DNA of 18,033 nucleotides from an uncultured Hippea sp. (GTDB taxonomy: Bacteria; Campylobacterota_A; Desulfurellia; JAADFJ01): the NCBI GenBank assembly GCA_913009315.1, contig CAJVZA010000038.1, forward strand, positions 1-18,033, given 5' to 3'. The position numbers and the translations under genes are program-made. Positions 7,298 to 15,059 of this stretch are shown here, one piece after another (position 1 is the stretch's first letter; every line of letters starts with the position of its first letter). The notes under the pieces are model-generated. The model searched no databases. It was not told the DNA's origin and saw only the letters and a program-made list of their open reading frames with translations.

Positions 7298-8024
7298 TGT
7301 AAAGGTTTTTATACGGTCTGTTTGTTGCAGAGATAATTTTTGTAAATCTACTTTTCATCACATTATTGTAGTTTATGTTTAATTCCTGACAATATTCAAA
7401 CAGATATTCTTTTATCTGCAATAGATCTTCCTGCAATAAAGAGGTTACTTTTACCTCTCTTCCCAAAGAATCGCTGTTGACCTTGCCTCTCACTATAATT
7501 ATTCCGCCATGCATACCTGCGCCGATAAAGTTGCAGTCATAGGTATTGATTTCGGAAAACAGATCAAGTATCACAAGAACTCCTCCGGCCATATACTCTC
7601 CGGCAAACTCTCCGGTTCTGCCTCCAATAATAACAATCGGAAAATCATCCTTATACGATTTCATATGTATGCATGTCCTGTATCCTACGTTGCCCCTAAC
7701 ATATATTCGCCCGCCTCTCATACTGTAACCCAGCACATCTCCGGCATTTCCGTCAATTACAATTTTTCCGCCGCTCATTGTGTTGCCGATGCCATCCTGG
7801 GCATCACCATGTACATAAATAGAGGGACCATCCATAAAAATTCCCAGATCATTTCCGGGTATTCCATTTATATCAATTTTCACAGGCTGCATTAATCCAT
7901 CTCCAATATAATACTGACCGTAAACATTATTGATTGCTATATTTCTATAGCCGGAATCCACAGCATCATGTATCTGATCGTTTAATATCTTATAATAAAG
8001 TTTATTCGCATCTATTGTTTTCAT
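7278..8024 (-). CDS. Glutamate synthase GXGXG-domain subunit (GltB3-type)
   Basis: A 248-residue protein made largely of the right-handed beta-helix that forms the C-terminal domain of GltB. The repeated G-x-x-G-x-x-x-x-G turns are clear, for example G-N-T-M-S-G-G-K-I, L-G-Y-S-M-R-G-G-R and F-A-G-E-Y-M-A-G-G. In split, archaeal-type glutamate synthases this is a free-standing structural subunit that helps shape the ammonia tunnel between the amidotransferase and FMN sites. ATG at 8024 follows the amidotransferase stop by 2 nt, with GAGGG as ribosome site. It is the last gene of the five-gene operon. Similar domains occur in formylmethanofuran dehydrogenase FwdC and in N-methylglutamate synthase, but the neighbours point to glutamate synthase. 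Confidence 0.9.
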   Translation of the reverse strand: MKTIDANKLYYKILNDQIHDAVDSGYRNIAINNVYGQYYIGDGLMQPVKIDINGIPGNDLGIFMDGPSIYVHGDAQDGIGNTMSGGKIVIDGNAGDVLGYSMRGGRIYVRGNVGYRTCIHMKSYKDDFPIVIIGGRTGEFAGEYMAGGVLVILDLFSEINTYDCNFIGAGMHGGIIIVRGKVNSDSLGREVKVTSLLQEDLLQIKEYLFEYCQELNINYNNVMKSRFTKIISATNRPYKNLYIDGFLH

Positions 8025-8026
8025 AT

Positions 8027-9181
8027 TTATACCCTCACGGTTTTGTTGGATTTACCAAACAGACGTGCCGATACGGCAGGCTTTAATTTGGCAATAACGG
8101 GTTCTCCGGCATTTGGAGACCAGATTCGATCTAATTCTTTCACGACACCCACTATGGCCGATTCTTCACTTGCCATATAAGTTGTATCGCCTTTTTGGCC
8201 GACAACCAAAGGTCTAAGTTTAATTCTGTCGCTTAATCCCATCAGTCCGCCTTTGAATCCTACGAGTATGGCAAAAGGACCGTTCAACATAGCGCTTCCG
8301 TAAATTCTTCTTATCTTTTCAATCTTATTTTTTTGGTCGGTATTCATTTTTTCAATTTGTGTCCAAAAAGGAGGAGCAAACGCCAACGCCGCTTCCTTTA
8401 ATGATAATCCATGTCTTCTTACAAGCAGATCCAACAGATACGATATAACCTCGGTATCGGTTTTCAAATTAAGATTATATTTAAACATCTCAAGATAACG
8501 CTTATTTATGCCATAAGAAGATATTTCTCCATTATGAACTACGCTCCAGTCCAATACCGAAAACGGGTGAGCACCTCCCCACCAGCCGGGAGTATTAGTG
8601 GGATATCTGTTGTGAGCAATCCAGCAATATCCCTTGTAATCGTCAATCATAAACATTTCGGCAATATCCTCCGGAAAACCTATCCCTTTAAATACTCCGA
8701 GATTTTTTCCGCTCGATATAACATATGCTCCCTTGATATTTTCATTAATTTTCATAGCAAGCCTTACTATGAACTCATCCTCCTGATCTTCTCTGAATTC
8801 ATCAATCTCAGCAACATCGGATTGAGCGCGCGGTTTTCCGAAATAGACAAAAAATAACGGCCTCGATTGAATATTCTTTGTTTTTTTTGTAGGAATACCG
8901 CCCCGCTGCACTATTGATAATTTCGTGGAAAGATATTCTTCCGTTTCTTCTCTTGCTTTATTATCCTGATAAATAATATGTATCGCATAATAATTCCTAA
9001 ACTCAGGATATGCACCGTAAACGGCAAATCCGGCGCCAAGACCGTTTCCTCTGTCACGCATCATACAAATTGAGTCAACACAAGCTCTTCCGCTTGATCT
9101 TCTTCCGTTTGTATTGATAAAACCGCTTATACCGCAACCCGATATATCTCTTGGTAAATTATTGCTGACATTTATAAACAT
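8027..9181 (-). CDS. Glutamate synthase class II glutamine amidotransferase subunit (GltB1-type)
   Basis: A 384-residue Ntn-type glutaminase that frees ammonia from glutamine. The nucleophile is Cys16 in S-G-C-G-I-S-G-F. It is internal, so the first 15 residues must be a propeptide that is cleaved, as in large-subunit GltB and some PurF proteins. Other motifs are R-D-R-G-N-G-L-G-A-G, H-N-R-Y-P-T-N-T-P-G-W-W, H-N-G-E-I-S-S-Y and T-D-T-E-V-I-S-Y-L-L, all family hallmarks. ATG at 9181 overlaps the stop of the flavoprotein gene (TAATG), with AGGAGA as ribosome site. The ammonia should pass to the FMN core encoded at the head of the operon. Confidence 0.92.
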   Translation of the reverse strand: MFINVSNNLPRDISGCGISGFINTNGRRSSGRACVDSICMMRDRGNGLGAGFAVYGAYPEFRNYYAIHIIYQDNKAREETEEYLSTKLSIVQRGGIPTKKTKNIQSRPLFFVYFGKPRAQSDVAEIDEFREDQEDEFIVRLAMKINENIKGAYVISSGKNLGVFKGIGFPEDIAEMFMIDDYKGYCWIAHNRYPTNTPGWWGGAHPFSVLDWSVVHNGEISSYGINKRYLEMFKYNLNLKTDTEVISYLLDLLVRRHGLSLKEAALAFAPPFWTQIEKMNTDQKNKIEKIRRIYGSAMLNGPFAILVGFKGGLMGLSDRIKLRPLVVGQKGDTTYMASEESAIVGVVKELDRIWSPNAGEPVIAKLKPAVSARLFGKSNKTVRV

Positions 9182-10446
9182 TATGCTCTCCTGGTAAGCT
9201 TTTCTCTTAATGTTCTATCAAGTGAATGCCACCAGAAATCGTTTTCGACAATTCGTTCTGCAAAAGCCGATACATCAGTGTTATCTTTTATCATAGCACT
9301 TATCATCCCGGCACGTTCAATATCTCCCATAAATATGGCACCTTTTATTATTCCATCCTTGACGATAACCTTTCTATAAATGCCCTCATCAATCCTTTTG
9401 TCGTTGATATACTGCCGACAATCATCAGGTGTTTCAACATACCCCATAGATACAAATGATATATCACCTATTGATATTGAATTGACCGGAAAGCCGCCGT
9501 TAAAGCTCTTATAAATACCCGACATATTTTCTCCTGCAATACGACCGCAAACAGCTGCCCACGGTATTACGGGAATAGGATGATTCATCTGAAAAACAGT
9601 ATCATGCAGCTCAACAACATCGCCGGCAGCATAAATATCTTTGACTGATGTCTGCATAGTTTCGCTTACCGCTATACCTCGGTTTACGGCAATACCGCTC
9701 TCTTTAGCTACCGATGTATTCGGCTTAACACCTATTGCCATAATTGTCAGATCGCATTCAATTTTCTTCCCCGAAGCAAGCACAACACCTTCACATTTTG
9801 TTGTTCCCAAAATCTCATTTACCGAATCCTCAGTAATAACATTAACTCCGGCTTTACTCATCTGAGCAGCCACAAGTGAGGATGACGGACCGTCAAGAGC
9901 AAGCCCCAAAATCTTATTTGTCAGTTCGACGATAGACACATCAAAACCGTATAGTGAAAGTTTTTCGGCAAGTTTGGCTCCGATCAGGCCTGCACCTACC
10001 ACGACTATTTTTTTAGCTTTTTTCAAAGCCTTTTCCAACTCCAGAGCATAGGTAAGATTTGTAAAAAAATGAACCCCTTCAACGCTGCTATTTTTTAGAT
10101 TGGGAGGCACGAAAGGTACGCCTCCCGTTGCAATAAGGCATTTATCATATTCAACAGCTTCAGAGTTATCAAGTAAAACTTTTTTACTTTTCGCAACTAT
10201 TTGCCTTGCTCTTTTGCCGAATTTTTTCTCTATTCTCAGATCATCATAAAATGAATCTCGTCTGTAATGAAATCTGTCGTCTTCAATTTTGACATGTCCG
10301 GTTATGTAATCCGATAAAAGCGGTCTTGAGTACGCAAAAAACGGTTCATCTGCGATAACGGTTATATCGGCGCTTTTATCGTTGTTTCTTATAGTTTCGC
10401 AAGCCGACAAACCGGCCACCGAATTTCCAATCACTATATATCTCAT
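9181..10446 (-). CDS. FAD/NAD(P)-dependent oxidoreductase of the glutamate synthase
   Basis: A 421-residue pyridine-nucleotide-disulfide-type flavoprotein. The FAD site is at the N-terminus (V-I-G-N-S-V-A-G), the nucleotide site V-V-V-G-A-G-L-I-G is at about 148-156, and the second FAD signature Y-A-A-G-D is at about 272-276. The acidic Glu at the end of strand 2 (V-S-I-V-E, about 174) suggests NADH rather than NADPH. No redox Cys pair is apparent, so it resembles ferredoxin/rubredoxin reductases and would feed electrons to the Fe-S subunits. I place the start at ATG 10446, which has AGGGGA 7 nt before it and lies 4 nt after the upstream stop. An ATG at 10467 lacks a clear ribosome site. It sits in the middle of the operon. 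Confidence 0.9.
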   Translation of the reverse strand: MRYIVIGNSVAGLSACETIRNNDKSADITVIADEPFFAYSRPLLSDYITGHVKIEDDRFHYRRDSFYDDLRIEKKFGKRARQIVAKSKKVLLDNSEAVEYDKCLIATGGVPFVPPNLKNSSVEGVHFFTNLTYALELEKALKKAKKIVVVGAGLIGAKLAEKLSLYGFDVSIVELTNKILGLALDGPSSSLVAAQMSKAGVNVITEDSVNEILGTTKCEGVVLASGKKIECDLTIMAIGVKPNTSVAKESGIAVNRGIAVSETMQTSVKDIYAAGDVVELHDTVFQMNHPIPVIPWAAVCGRIAGENMSGIYKSFNGGFPVNSISIGDISFVSMGYVETPDDCRQYINDKRIDEGIYRKVIVKDGIIKGAIFMGDIERAGMISAMIKDNTDVSAFAERIVENDFWWHSLDRTLREKLTRRA

Positions 10447-10450
10447 ATTT

Positions 10451-10894
10451 CTATCCCCTATCATCATAAAGAAGTGCGCCGTTAGGACACGAATCTACAC
10501 ATGCCGGAGTTTCGCGCTCAGGACACAGATCACATTTAGTTGAAATACCAAAATATCCATGACGCGTATCTCTCTTTATAACTCCATAAGAGCACATCAT
10601 TATACACATCCAGCATCCGACGCATGTTTTCTCGTTTACGATAACGGCACCCCGTTCGTCTTTATAAATAGAACCGTTCTGGCAAGCTGTAAGACAAGGT
10701 GCGTCTATGCAGTGTCTGCACATAATTGATGCCGAATACGGAAGCTCAACATCCACTTCGCATCTCGGCATAGGCCTTATCTCCATCTCATACGCATCCA
10801 ATATATCTTTAGTTGGAGAATGCTCGACATAGCATGCAAGCTCGCACAGTTTGCACTCCACACAAGCATCCTCTTTAATATAGACAAGTTTCAT
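10451..10894 (-). CDS. Four-cluster ferredoxin (DmsB/HycB-like) subunit
   Basis: A 147-residue electron-transfer protein with four cysteine quartets: C-V-E-C-K-L-C-E-L-A-C, C-R-H-C-I-D-A-P-C-L-T-A-C, C-V-G-C-W-M-C-I-M-M-C and C-D-L-C-P-E-R-E-T-P-A-C-V-D-S-C. This predicts four [4Fe-4S] clusters, as in the beta subunits of DMSO reductase or formate hydrogenlyase. There is no membrane helix or signal peptide, so it is cytoplasmic. Here it should wire the FAD subunit to the FMN synthase core. I chose ATG 10894, with GGGAGA about 7 nt before it; the ATG at 10900 is too close to that site. It overlaps or abuts both neighbouring genes, so it belongs to the enzyme. Confidence 0.9.
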   Translation of the reverse strand: MKLVYIKEDACVECKLCELACYVEHSPTKDILDAYEMEIRPMPRCEVDVELPYSASIMCRHCIDAPCLTACQNGSIYKDERGAVIVNEKTCVGCWMCIMMCSYGVIKRDTRHGYFGISTKCDLCPERETPACVDSCPNGALLYDDRG

Positions 10895-10896
10895 AC

Positions 10897-12399
10897 TCAT
10901 TCTCCCGCAGGTAAAACACCAAGAATTTCAAGATCACGGTCAGAAAGCCCAACACCTCTGAGATGAAGCCTGTTGCCTCTTAGACTCTCAATACTGTTGA
11001 CACCCATAGCTCCCATAATTTCTTTAAGCTCCAGCGACCATACGTTAAACAGATTATAAAGATGTTCCGACATTATGTCGGGGTTGACACGCTTTGATAA
11101 AAACGGATCCTGAGTGGTAATTCCCCATGCACATCTACCCGTATGGCACTGCTGACATAAAGTGCATCCTAAGGTTATCAAAGCCGCCGTTCCTATATAA
11201 ACCGCATCTGCACCAAGAGCAATCGCCTTTATAGCGTCCGCACTTCCTCTTATACCTCCCGAAGCGATGATCGAAACCTCATTTCTTATACCTTCCTGAC
11301 GCAGCCTTGTATCAACGGCAGCCAGTGCCAGCTCAATGGGAATACCGACATGATTTCTTATAATCTCCGGAGCCGCCCCCGTCCCCCCTTTGAATCCGTC
11401 AATGCTGATTGCATCGGCGCCCGAGCGCGCAATACCGGAGGCAATAGCGGCAACATTATGAACCGCAGCTATCTTAACAATGACAGGCTTGCTGTATCGT
11501 GTAGCCTCTTTCAATGCATATATCAATTGTCTCAGATCCTCTATGGAATAGATATCATGATGAGGCGCAGGCGATAGAGCATCAGTGCCTTTAGGTATCA
11601 TTCTTGCCTGGGAAATGCTTTCGGAAACTTTCTCGCCGGGAAGATGACCGCCTATACCGGGTTTGGCGCCCTGTCCTATTTTTATCTCTATTGCTGAGCC
11701 GATATCAAGATATTCCTTATGAACTCCAAATCTTCCTGATGCCACCTGAACAATAACATGCTTGGAGAACTTGTAATGATCTCTGCTCAGTCCTCCTTCG
11801 CCGCTGTTAAAAAATGTTCCTGCCATTGTGACAGCTCTTCCGATAGACTCAACTGAATTAAAACTTAATGCCCCGTAGCTCATTGCTCCTATCATAATCG
11901 GCGTCTGAAGCATAATGGATGGAGGAAGCGCTTCTCCCTTTTTTAAATATTTCGGTCTTCTGCCTATATATGTTCTCAGTTCCATAGGTTCGCGAAGAGG
12001 ATCAATCGACGGATTTGTCACCTGACTTGCATTGAGCAGAAGTTTATCCCAATAAATGGGAAACGGTCTGTCATTTCCCATACTTTTTACAGGAGTCCCG
12101 CCATAATATGCACGTCGTTTAATACCGCTTATATAGTATGCGCCCCAATGGGAATGCTCCCTAAACGGATTGGGACGGTTTTTTACAACAATTGCTTCTG
12201 TAGGACAATAAGCAACACATCTGTTGCAGCCTACACAGTTTTGCTGAAGCGTATATATAAAATTCCGTTTCTGATCATAAAAATTGGCATCGAATGAACA
12301 TTGCGTTACACACGCTTTACATCGTATACATAAATCGTCAGCTCTCTCCAATATAAAATCTGGAGGCAAATAATGGTGAACTTTTTTAAACCATTTCAT
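10897..12399 (-). CDS. FMN/Fe-S glutamate synthase core subunit (GltB2-type, archaeal form)
   Basis: This 500-residue catalytic subunit forms glutamate from 2-oxoglutarate and ammonia on FMN. The N-terminus carries a two-cluster ferredoxin domain (C24, C27, C30, C34 and C55, C58, C61, C65). The rest is the FMN barrel, with I-K-I-G-Q-G-A-K-P-G-I-G-G, S-P-A-P-H-H-D-I-Y-S, D-G-F-K-G-G-T-G-A-A-P and A-S-G-G-I-R-G. Cys412, Cys418 and Cys423 (C-x5-C-x4-C) match the [3Fe-4S] ligands of GltB; an extra Cys415 lies between them. ATG at 12399 has GGGGAGG 4 nt before it. It is the first gene of the operon, behind a sigma70-like promoter. N-methylglutamate synthase (MgsC) is the nearest alternative, but the ferredoxin and flavoprotein partners favour glutamate synthase. 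Confidence 0.93.
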   Translation of the reverse strand: MKWFKKVHHYLPPDFILERADDLCIRCKACVTQCSFDANFYDQKRNFIYTLQQNCVGCNRCVAYCPTEAIVVKNRPNPFREHSHWGAYYISGIKRRAYYGGTPVKSMGNDRPFPIYWDKLLLNASQVTNPSIDPLREPMELRTYIGRRPKYLKKGEALPPSIMLQTPIMIGAMSYGALSFNSVESIGRAVTMAGTFFNSGEGGLSRDHYKFSKHVIVQVASGRFGVHKEYLDIGSAIEIKIGQGAKPGIGGHLPGEKVSESISQARMIPKGTDALSPAPHHDIYSIEDLRQLIYALKEATRYSKPVIVKIAAVHNVAAIASGIARSGADAISIDGFKGGTGAAPEIIRNHVGIPIELALAAVDTRLRQEGIRNEVSIIASGGIRGSADAIKAIALGADAVYIGTAALITLGCTLCQQCHTGRCAWGITTQDPFLSKRVNPDIMSEHLYNLFNVWSLELKEIMGAMGVNSIESLRGNRLHLRGVGLSDRDLEILGVLPAGE

Positions 12400-12430
12400 C
12401 GCTCCTCCCCAAAGAAATAATGTTTTCTAC

Positions 12431-12458
12431 AAAATACAATATTTTAAAAAGAAGTCAA
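12431..12458 (-). promoter_or_regulatory. Probable sigma70 promoter of the glutamate synthase operon
   Basis: On the minus strand TTGACT (12458-12453) and TATTTT (12436-12431) are 16 nt apart, giving a start near 12424 and a leader of about 25 nt that carries the GGGGAGG ribosome site. The -35 is close to consensus and the -10 is moderate. No sigma54 (GG-N10-GC) site was seen. Confidence 0.45.
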
Positions 12459-12500
12459 GTCATTTTATAAATTATAAGTTATCATATATTTGGATATCTC

Positions 12501-12530
12501 ACCTTAAATCATCCTAAATCCGCTTAAATT
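12501..12530. repeat. Three 10-bp phased direct repeats, possible operator
   Basis: Three consecutive 10-bp blocks read acCTTAAATC, atCCTAAATC and cgCTTAAATT, consensus CYTAAATY once per helical turn. They lie 43-77 bp upstream of the -35 of the glutamate synthase operon, where an activator could bind one face of the DNA. They could equally affect the divergent lipoprotein gene. The regulator is unknown. Confidence 0.4.
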
Positions 12531-12667
12531 CCAATATAATAAAATGCTTAAAATTAGTATATTTTGATATTTTTAATAGATAGTGCCCCCAAATATCGTG
12601 TTTTAACTGCTAATCTCCCACAAATAAGAATCAAATATTTTATAGTTGCTTGAAGTTTTCTTTGTCA

Positions 12668-12696
12668 TTGAAATATCGCTTCCAGCATGATATAGT
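12668..12696 (+). promoter_or_regulatory. Sigma70 promoter of the TPR lipoprotein gene
   Basis: TTGAAA (12668-12673) and TATAGT (12691-12696) are separated by exactly 17 nt, a near-consensus promoter. Transcription should start about 12702-12704, at or just before the ATG at 12704. The mRNA would be leaderless or nearly so, which fits the lack of a Shine-Dalgarno there. Confidence 0.5.
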
Positions 12697-12703
12697 GAAA
12701 TTT

Positions 12704-13489
12704 ATGAGGAATATCGCAATTGCGCTGGTTATTATTTTTGTATCTTTTGGATGCACAGTAAAACAGCAAAATGTGCACTCTGCTACTGCTATAAATAAAA
12801 ACAGCGAAAGAGCAAAGCTGTATAGAAAAATGGCTTCCAACATAATAGCGCATAAGGATTATAAAAATATTCCGGAAGCGTTAAGATATCTGGACAAATC
12901 TAATGCTCTTATCCCCAATAATTCTGAAACTGCTTATTTGAAAGGAATAAGTTATATGATAGAAGGCAAACTTGATGCAGCATTCAAATGGCTTCAGAAA
13001 TCTATAGATATAAACAAACAGTATACGCCTGCCCGCAACGCTTTAGGCATCTGGTATGCGAAAAATAAACAATGGAACGAGGCCATTATCCAATTCAGTC
13101 TGGCTATAAATCTCTCGAAATACAGTTATCCAATCGTAAGCTACTACAACAGGGCAATAGCATATGAAAAGACAGGCAGATACCGCAGCGCAATAAAGGA
13201 TCTGAAGTCGGCAATAACTTTAGGAAAATATGACAGGAATAAGCTGTTTCATCTTGCGAAAGATTATTTTATTATAGGAGAATTTGAAAAATCAATACAG
13301 ACTCTGCGTGTCATAAAGAACAGATCAAAATTCTATGATTTTGAAACTCTGCTTTACGCAAAAGACCTTTTTTATCTGAAAAGATATAAAAAATCTGAAA
13401 TTTACCTGAAAAAGCTGTTAAAAAGCAAAGACAGCCTCATAAGAACTCAAGTCTTGCTATATCTGAGATTGATCAAAAAAAATGGATAG
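12704..13489 (+). CDS. TPR-repeat lipoprotein, PilF/PilW- or NlpI-like
   Basis: A 261-residue lipoprotein. From ATG 12704 it begins M-R-N-I-A-I-A-L-V-I-I-F-V-S-F-G-C, with the lipidated Cys at 17. The rest is helical and made of tetratricopeptide repeats, for example A-Y-L-K-G-I-S-Y-M-I-E-G-K-L-D-A-A-F and Y-N-R-A-I-A-Y-E-K-T-G-R-Y. TPR lipoproteins of this kind include PilF/PilW, the pilotin that inserts type IV pilus secretin in the outer membrane, and NlpI. Being directly upstream of a RodZ-like gene, as pilF is in pseudomonads, favours PilF, but no pilus gene is in the window. The stop overlaps the rodZ start by 8 nt. Confidence 0.8.
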   Translation: MRNIAIALVIIFVSFGCTVKQQNVHSATAINKNSERAKLYRKMASNIIAHKDYKNIPEALRYLDKSNALIPNNSETAYLKGISYMIEGKLDAAFKWLQKSIDINKQYTPARNALGIWYAKNKQWNEAIIQFSLAINLSKYSYPIVSYYNRAIAYEKTGRYRSAIKDLKSAITLGKYDRNKLFHLAKDYFIIGEFEKSIQTLRVIKNRSKFYDFETLLYAKDLFYLKRYKKSEIYLKKLLKSKDSLIRTQVLLYLRLIKKNG

Positions 13490-14273
13490 GTTTCGGGAAT
13501 TCGGTCAAAAAATCAAGCAGCTTCGGGAATCCCGCAATATAAGCATAGATACCGTAAGCAGTAAAACAAAAATTTCGAAAAAACTTTTAAATATACTCGA
13601 GAAAGGTGAAAGAAAAAGATTCCTGATACCGGTTTTTATGGAAGGCTTCTTAAGAAACTATTTAGAAGCAATCAAAGAAAGCCGTTCTGATTTAATAAAA
13701 GAATTCAGGGGACTTTTTTTTGAAGAAGAAAAAGAGAAAGAAAAAATTATCAGAAAAGAAGCAGAACGGTCAAAATCTATCAAGAGAAGGATAACTTATA
13801 TATCCGGAGCTGTATTGGGAGCTGCATTGATAATAGCTTCAACCATATATATTGCGCCTAATTTTTTCAATACAAAAAATGTCGTCAGCAACAGAGTTCA
13901 AACCGTTCAAAAATCCCATTTCAAATCATCAAACAGTTCGGAAAGTGCGCATAAAAACATCGTAGCCGTAAAAAGCGAACAGAAGCCGGATTATTTTACA
14001 TTTAAAATCGTAGCGGGAAGAAGAAGCTGGATCTTTTATAAGATTGACAGCAAAACTTCGAATTCAGGATTTATCGAAGCCGGCAAAACAATGAAGTTAA
14101 AGGCAAAGAATCTTCTTCTTGCAACACTTGGAAACTCTATCGGTATGCACCTTTTTTTCAACGGGAAGATAATAACAATACCAAAAAGTGTCGTTCATAT
14201 CCAATGCCGCATATCAGGATGCACTGTGCTTTCGGCGAGAGAATGGCAAAATATTATTTTTAACGGTAAATAA
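13482..14273 (+). CDS. rodZ: RodZ-like helix-turn-helix membrane protein
   Basis: A 263-residue bitopic protein. It has an N-terminal HTH_25 domain (about 5-75, G-Q-K-I-K-Q-L-R-E-S-R-N-I-S and the typical G-F-L-R-N-Y-L), a basic linker, one membrane helix (about 104-126), a low-complexity Ser/Lys stretch and a C-terminal DUF4115-type beta domain (about 170-240). RodZ links the MreB cytoskeleton to the wall-elongation machinery and sets rod shape; its HTH contacts MreB. The ATG at 13482 lies inside the end of the TPR gene, so the two are coupled. No mreB is nearby, which is normal for rodZ. Confidence 0.85.
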   Translation: MDRFREFGQKIKQLRESRNISIDTVSSKTKISKKLLNILEKGERKRFLIPVFMEGFLRNYLEAIKESRSDLIKEFRGLFFEEEKEKEKIIRKEAERSKSIKRRITYISGAVLGAALIIASTIYIAPNFFNTKNVVSNRVQTVQKSHFKSSNSSESAHKNIVAVKSEQKPDYFTFKIVAGRRSWIFYKIDSKTSNSGFIEAGKTMKLKAKNLLLATLGNSIGMHLFFNGKIITIPKSVVHIQCRISGCTVLSAREWQNIIFNGK

Positions 14274-14279
14274 TAGACA

Positions 14280-15047
14280 ATGCATAACGTAATAGCCCTA
14301 TTGACTGATTTCGGCTGCAGATCCGGATATGCAGCTCAAGTTAAAGCGACCATACTAAAACATGTCGAACATATCGAAAAAGTTATACAATTTATCGACA
14401 TAAGCCACAATATCAGAAGTTTTCAAATAGATCAGGCCGGTTTTGTTTTAAAACTGAATTACAAGTGGTTTCCGAAAAACAGTCTTTTCCTTGTCGTAGT
14501 AGATCCGGGTGTAGGTACGGACAGAGCCGTTATAGGCGTCAAATCTCATGATATGGTTTTTATAGCACCCGATAACGGTGTTTTAAGCTCCATATTAACA
14601 GATATCGAGAAGATTGTTGCAATAAAGGGTACAAGTGCAACATTTGCAGGAAGAGACGTTTTCGCAAAAGCGGCTGCCGAATTGATAAGCGGCAAACAGC
14701 TGGAAGAGATCGGAACGGAATACAAAAGACAGCCGAAACTTATAGAAATAGAACCGGAAATTACAGATTCGACTGTTTCAGGCAAAGTACTGCACATAGA
14801 TGATTTCGGAAATGTGATAAGCAATATAGAAAGTTCTCTTATATATCAAGGAAATAAAGTAAAGTGGGGAAATATCATTGTATCGGAATGGGTCAAAAAT
14901 TACAGCCAAATAGAAAAATGCGGCAAAAAGATAGGAAACATTATCAACTCTTCAGGATATCTTGAGCTTGCCGCATTCAAAAATTCGGCAGAAAAATTAA
15001 CAGACCTAAAAATCGGAAGCATAGTCAAAGCAGCCTCAATAAAATAG
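14280..15047 (+). CDS. SAM hydroxide adenosyltransferase family protein (DUF62), altered motif
   Basis: A 255-residue member of the family that splits S-adenosylmethionine with water or hydroxide to adenosine and methionine, and which also includes fluorinase and chlorinase. Signatures are L-L-T-D-F-G (N-terminus), V-D-P-G-V-G-T-D-R (Asp75 and Arg82), A-P-D-N-G and H-I-D-D-F-G-N. In characterised hydrolases an Asp-Arg-His triad is conserved, the His lying, as I recall it, in a T-F-H-G-R-D motif. Here that motif is T-F-A-G-R-D (Ala123), so the His appears to be lost. Length is normal. It follows the RodZ-like gene by 6 nt and probably shares its transcript. A changed activity is possible. Confidence 0.88.
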   Translation: MHNVIALLTDFGCRSGYAAQVKATILKHVEHIEKVIQFIDISHNIRSFQIDQAGFVLKLNYKWFPKNSLFLVVVDPGVGTDRAVIGVKSHDMVFIAPDNGVLSSILTDIEKIVAIKGTSATFAGRDVFAKAAAELISGKQLEEIGTEYKRQPKLIEIEPEITDSTVSGKVLHIDDFGNVISNIESSLIYQGNKVKWGNIIVSEWVKNYSQIEKCGKKIGNIINSSGYLELAAFKNSAEKLTDLKIGSIVKAASIK

Positions 15048-15059
15048 ATTTCCTCCGCT

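Larger units (their letters stand above)
12400..12703. other. Divergent intergenic region
   Basis: This AT-rich gap of about 300 bp separates the minus-strand glutamate synthase operon from the plus-strand lipoprotein gene. It contains a promoter on each side and the phased repeats. No further gene, RNA or terminator is visible. The in-frame TTG at 12650 is not taken as a start because it would place an unusual 18-residue leader before a normal lipoprotein signal. Confidence 0.7.

Noticed and set aside
7170-7382. A 70-codon plus-strand frame across the candidate small RNA.
   Set aside because: It overlaps the structured RNA and the end of the GXGXG gene on the other strand, has no ribosome site and resembles no known protein.
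7509-7895. A 128-codon plus-strand frame inside the GXGXG gene.
   Set aside because: It is the complement of the glycine-rich repeats of a confident minus-strand gene.
7278-12399. The operon as N-methylglutamate synthase (MgsABC).
   Set aside because: The three-part split is similar, but the extra FAD oxidoreductase, the four-cluster ferredoxin and the N-terminal ferredoxin domain of the core subunit fit archaeal-type glutamate synthase better; no methylamine genes are nearby.
12650-12703. TTG at 12650 as start of the TPR lipoprotein.
   Set aside because: It would put the promoter inside the coding region and 18 extra residues before a standard lipoprotein signal peptide.
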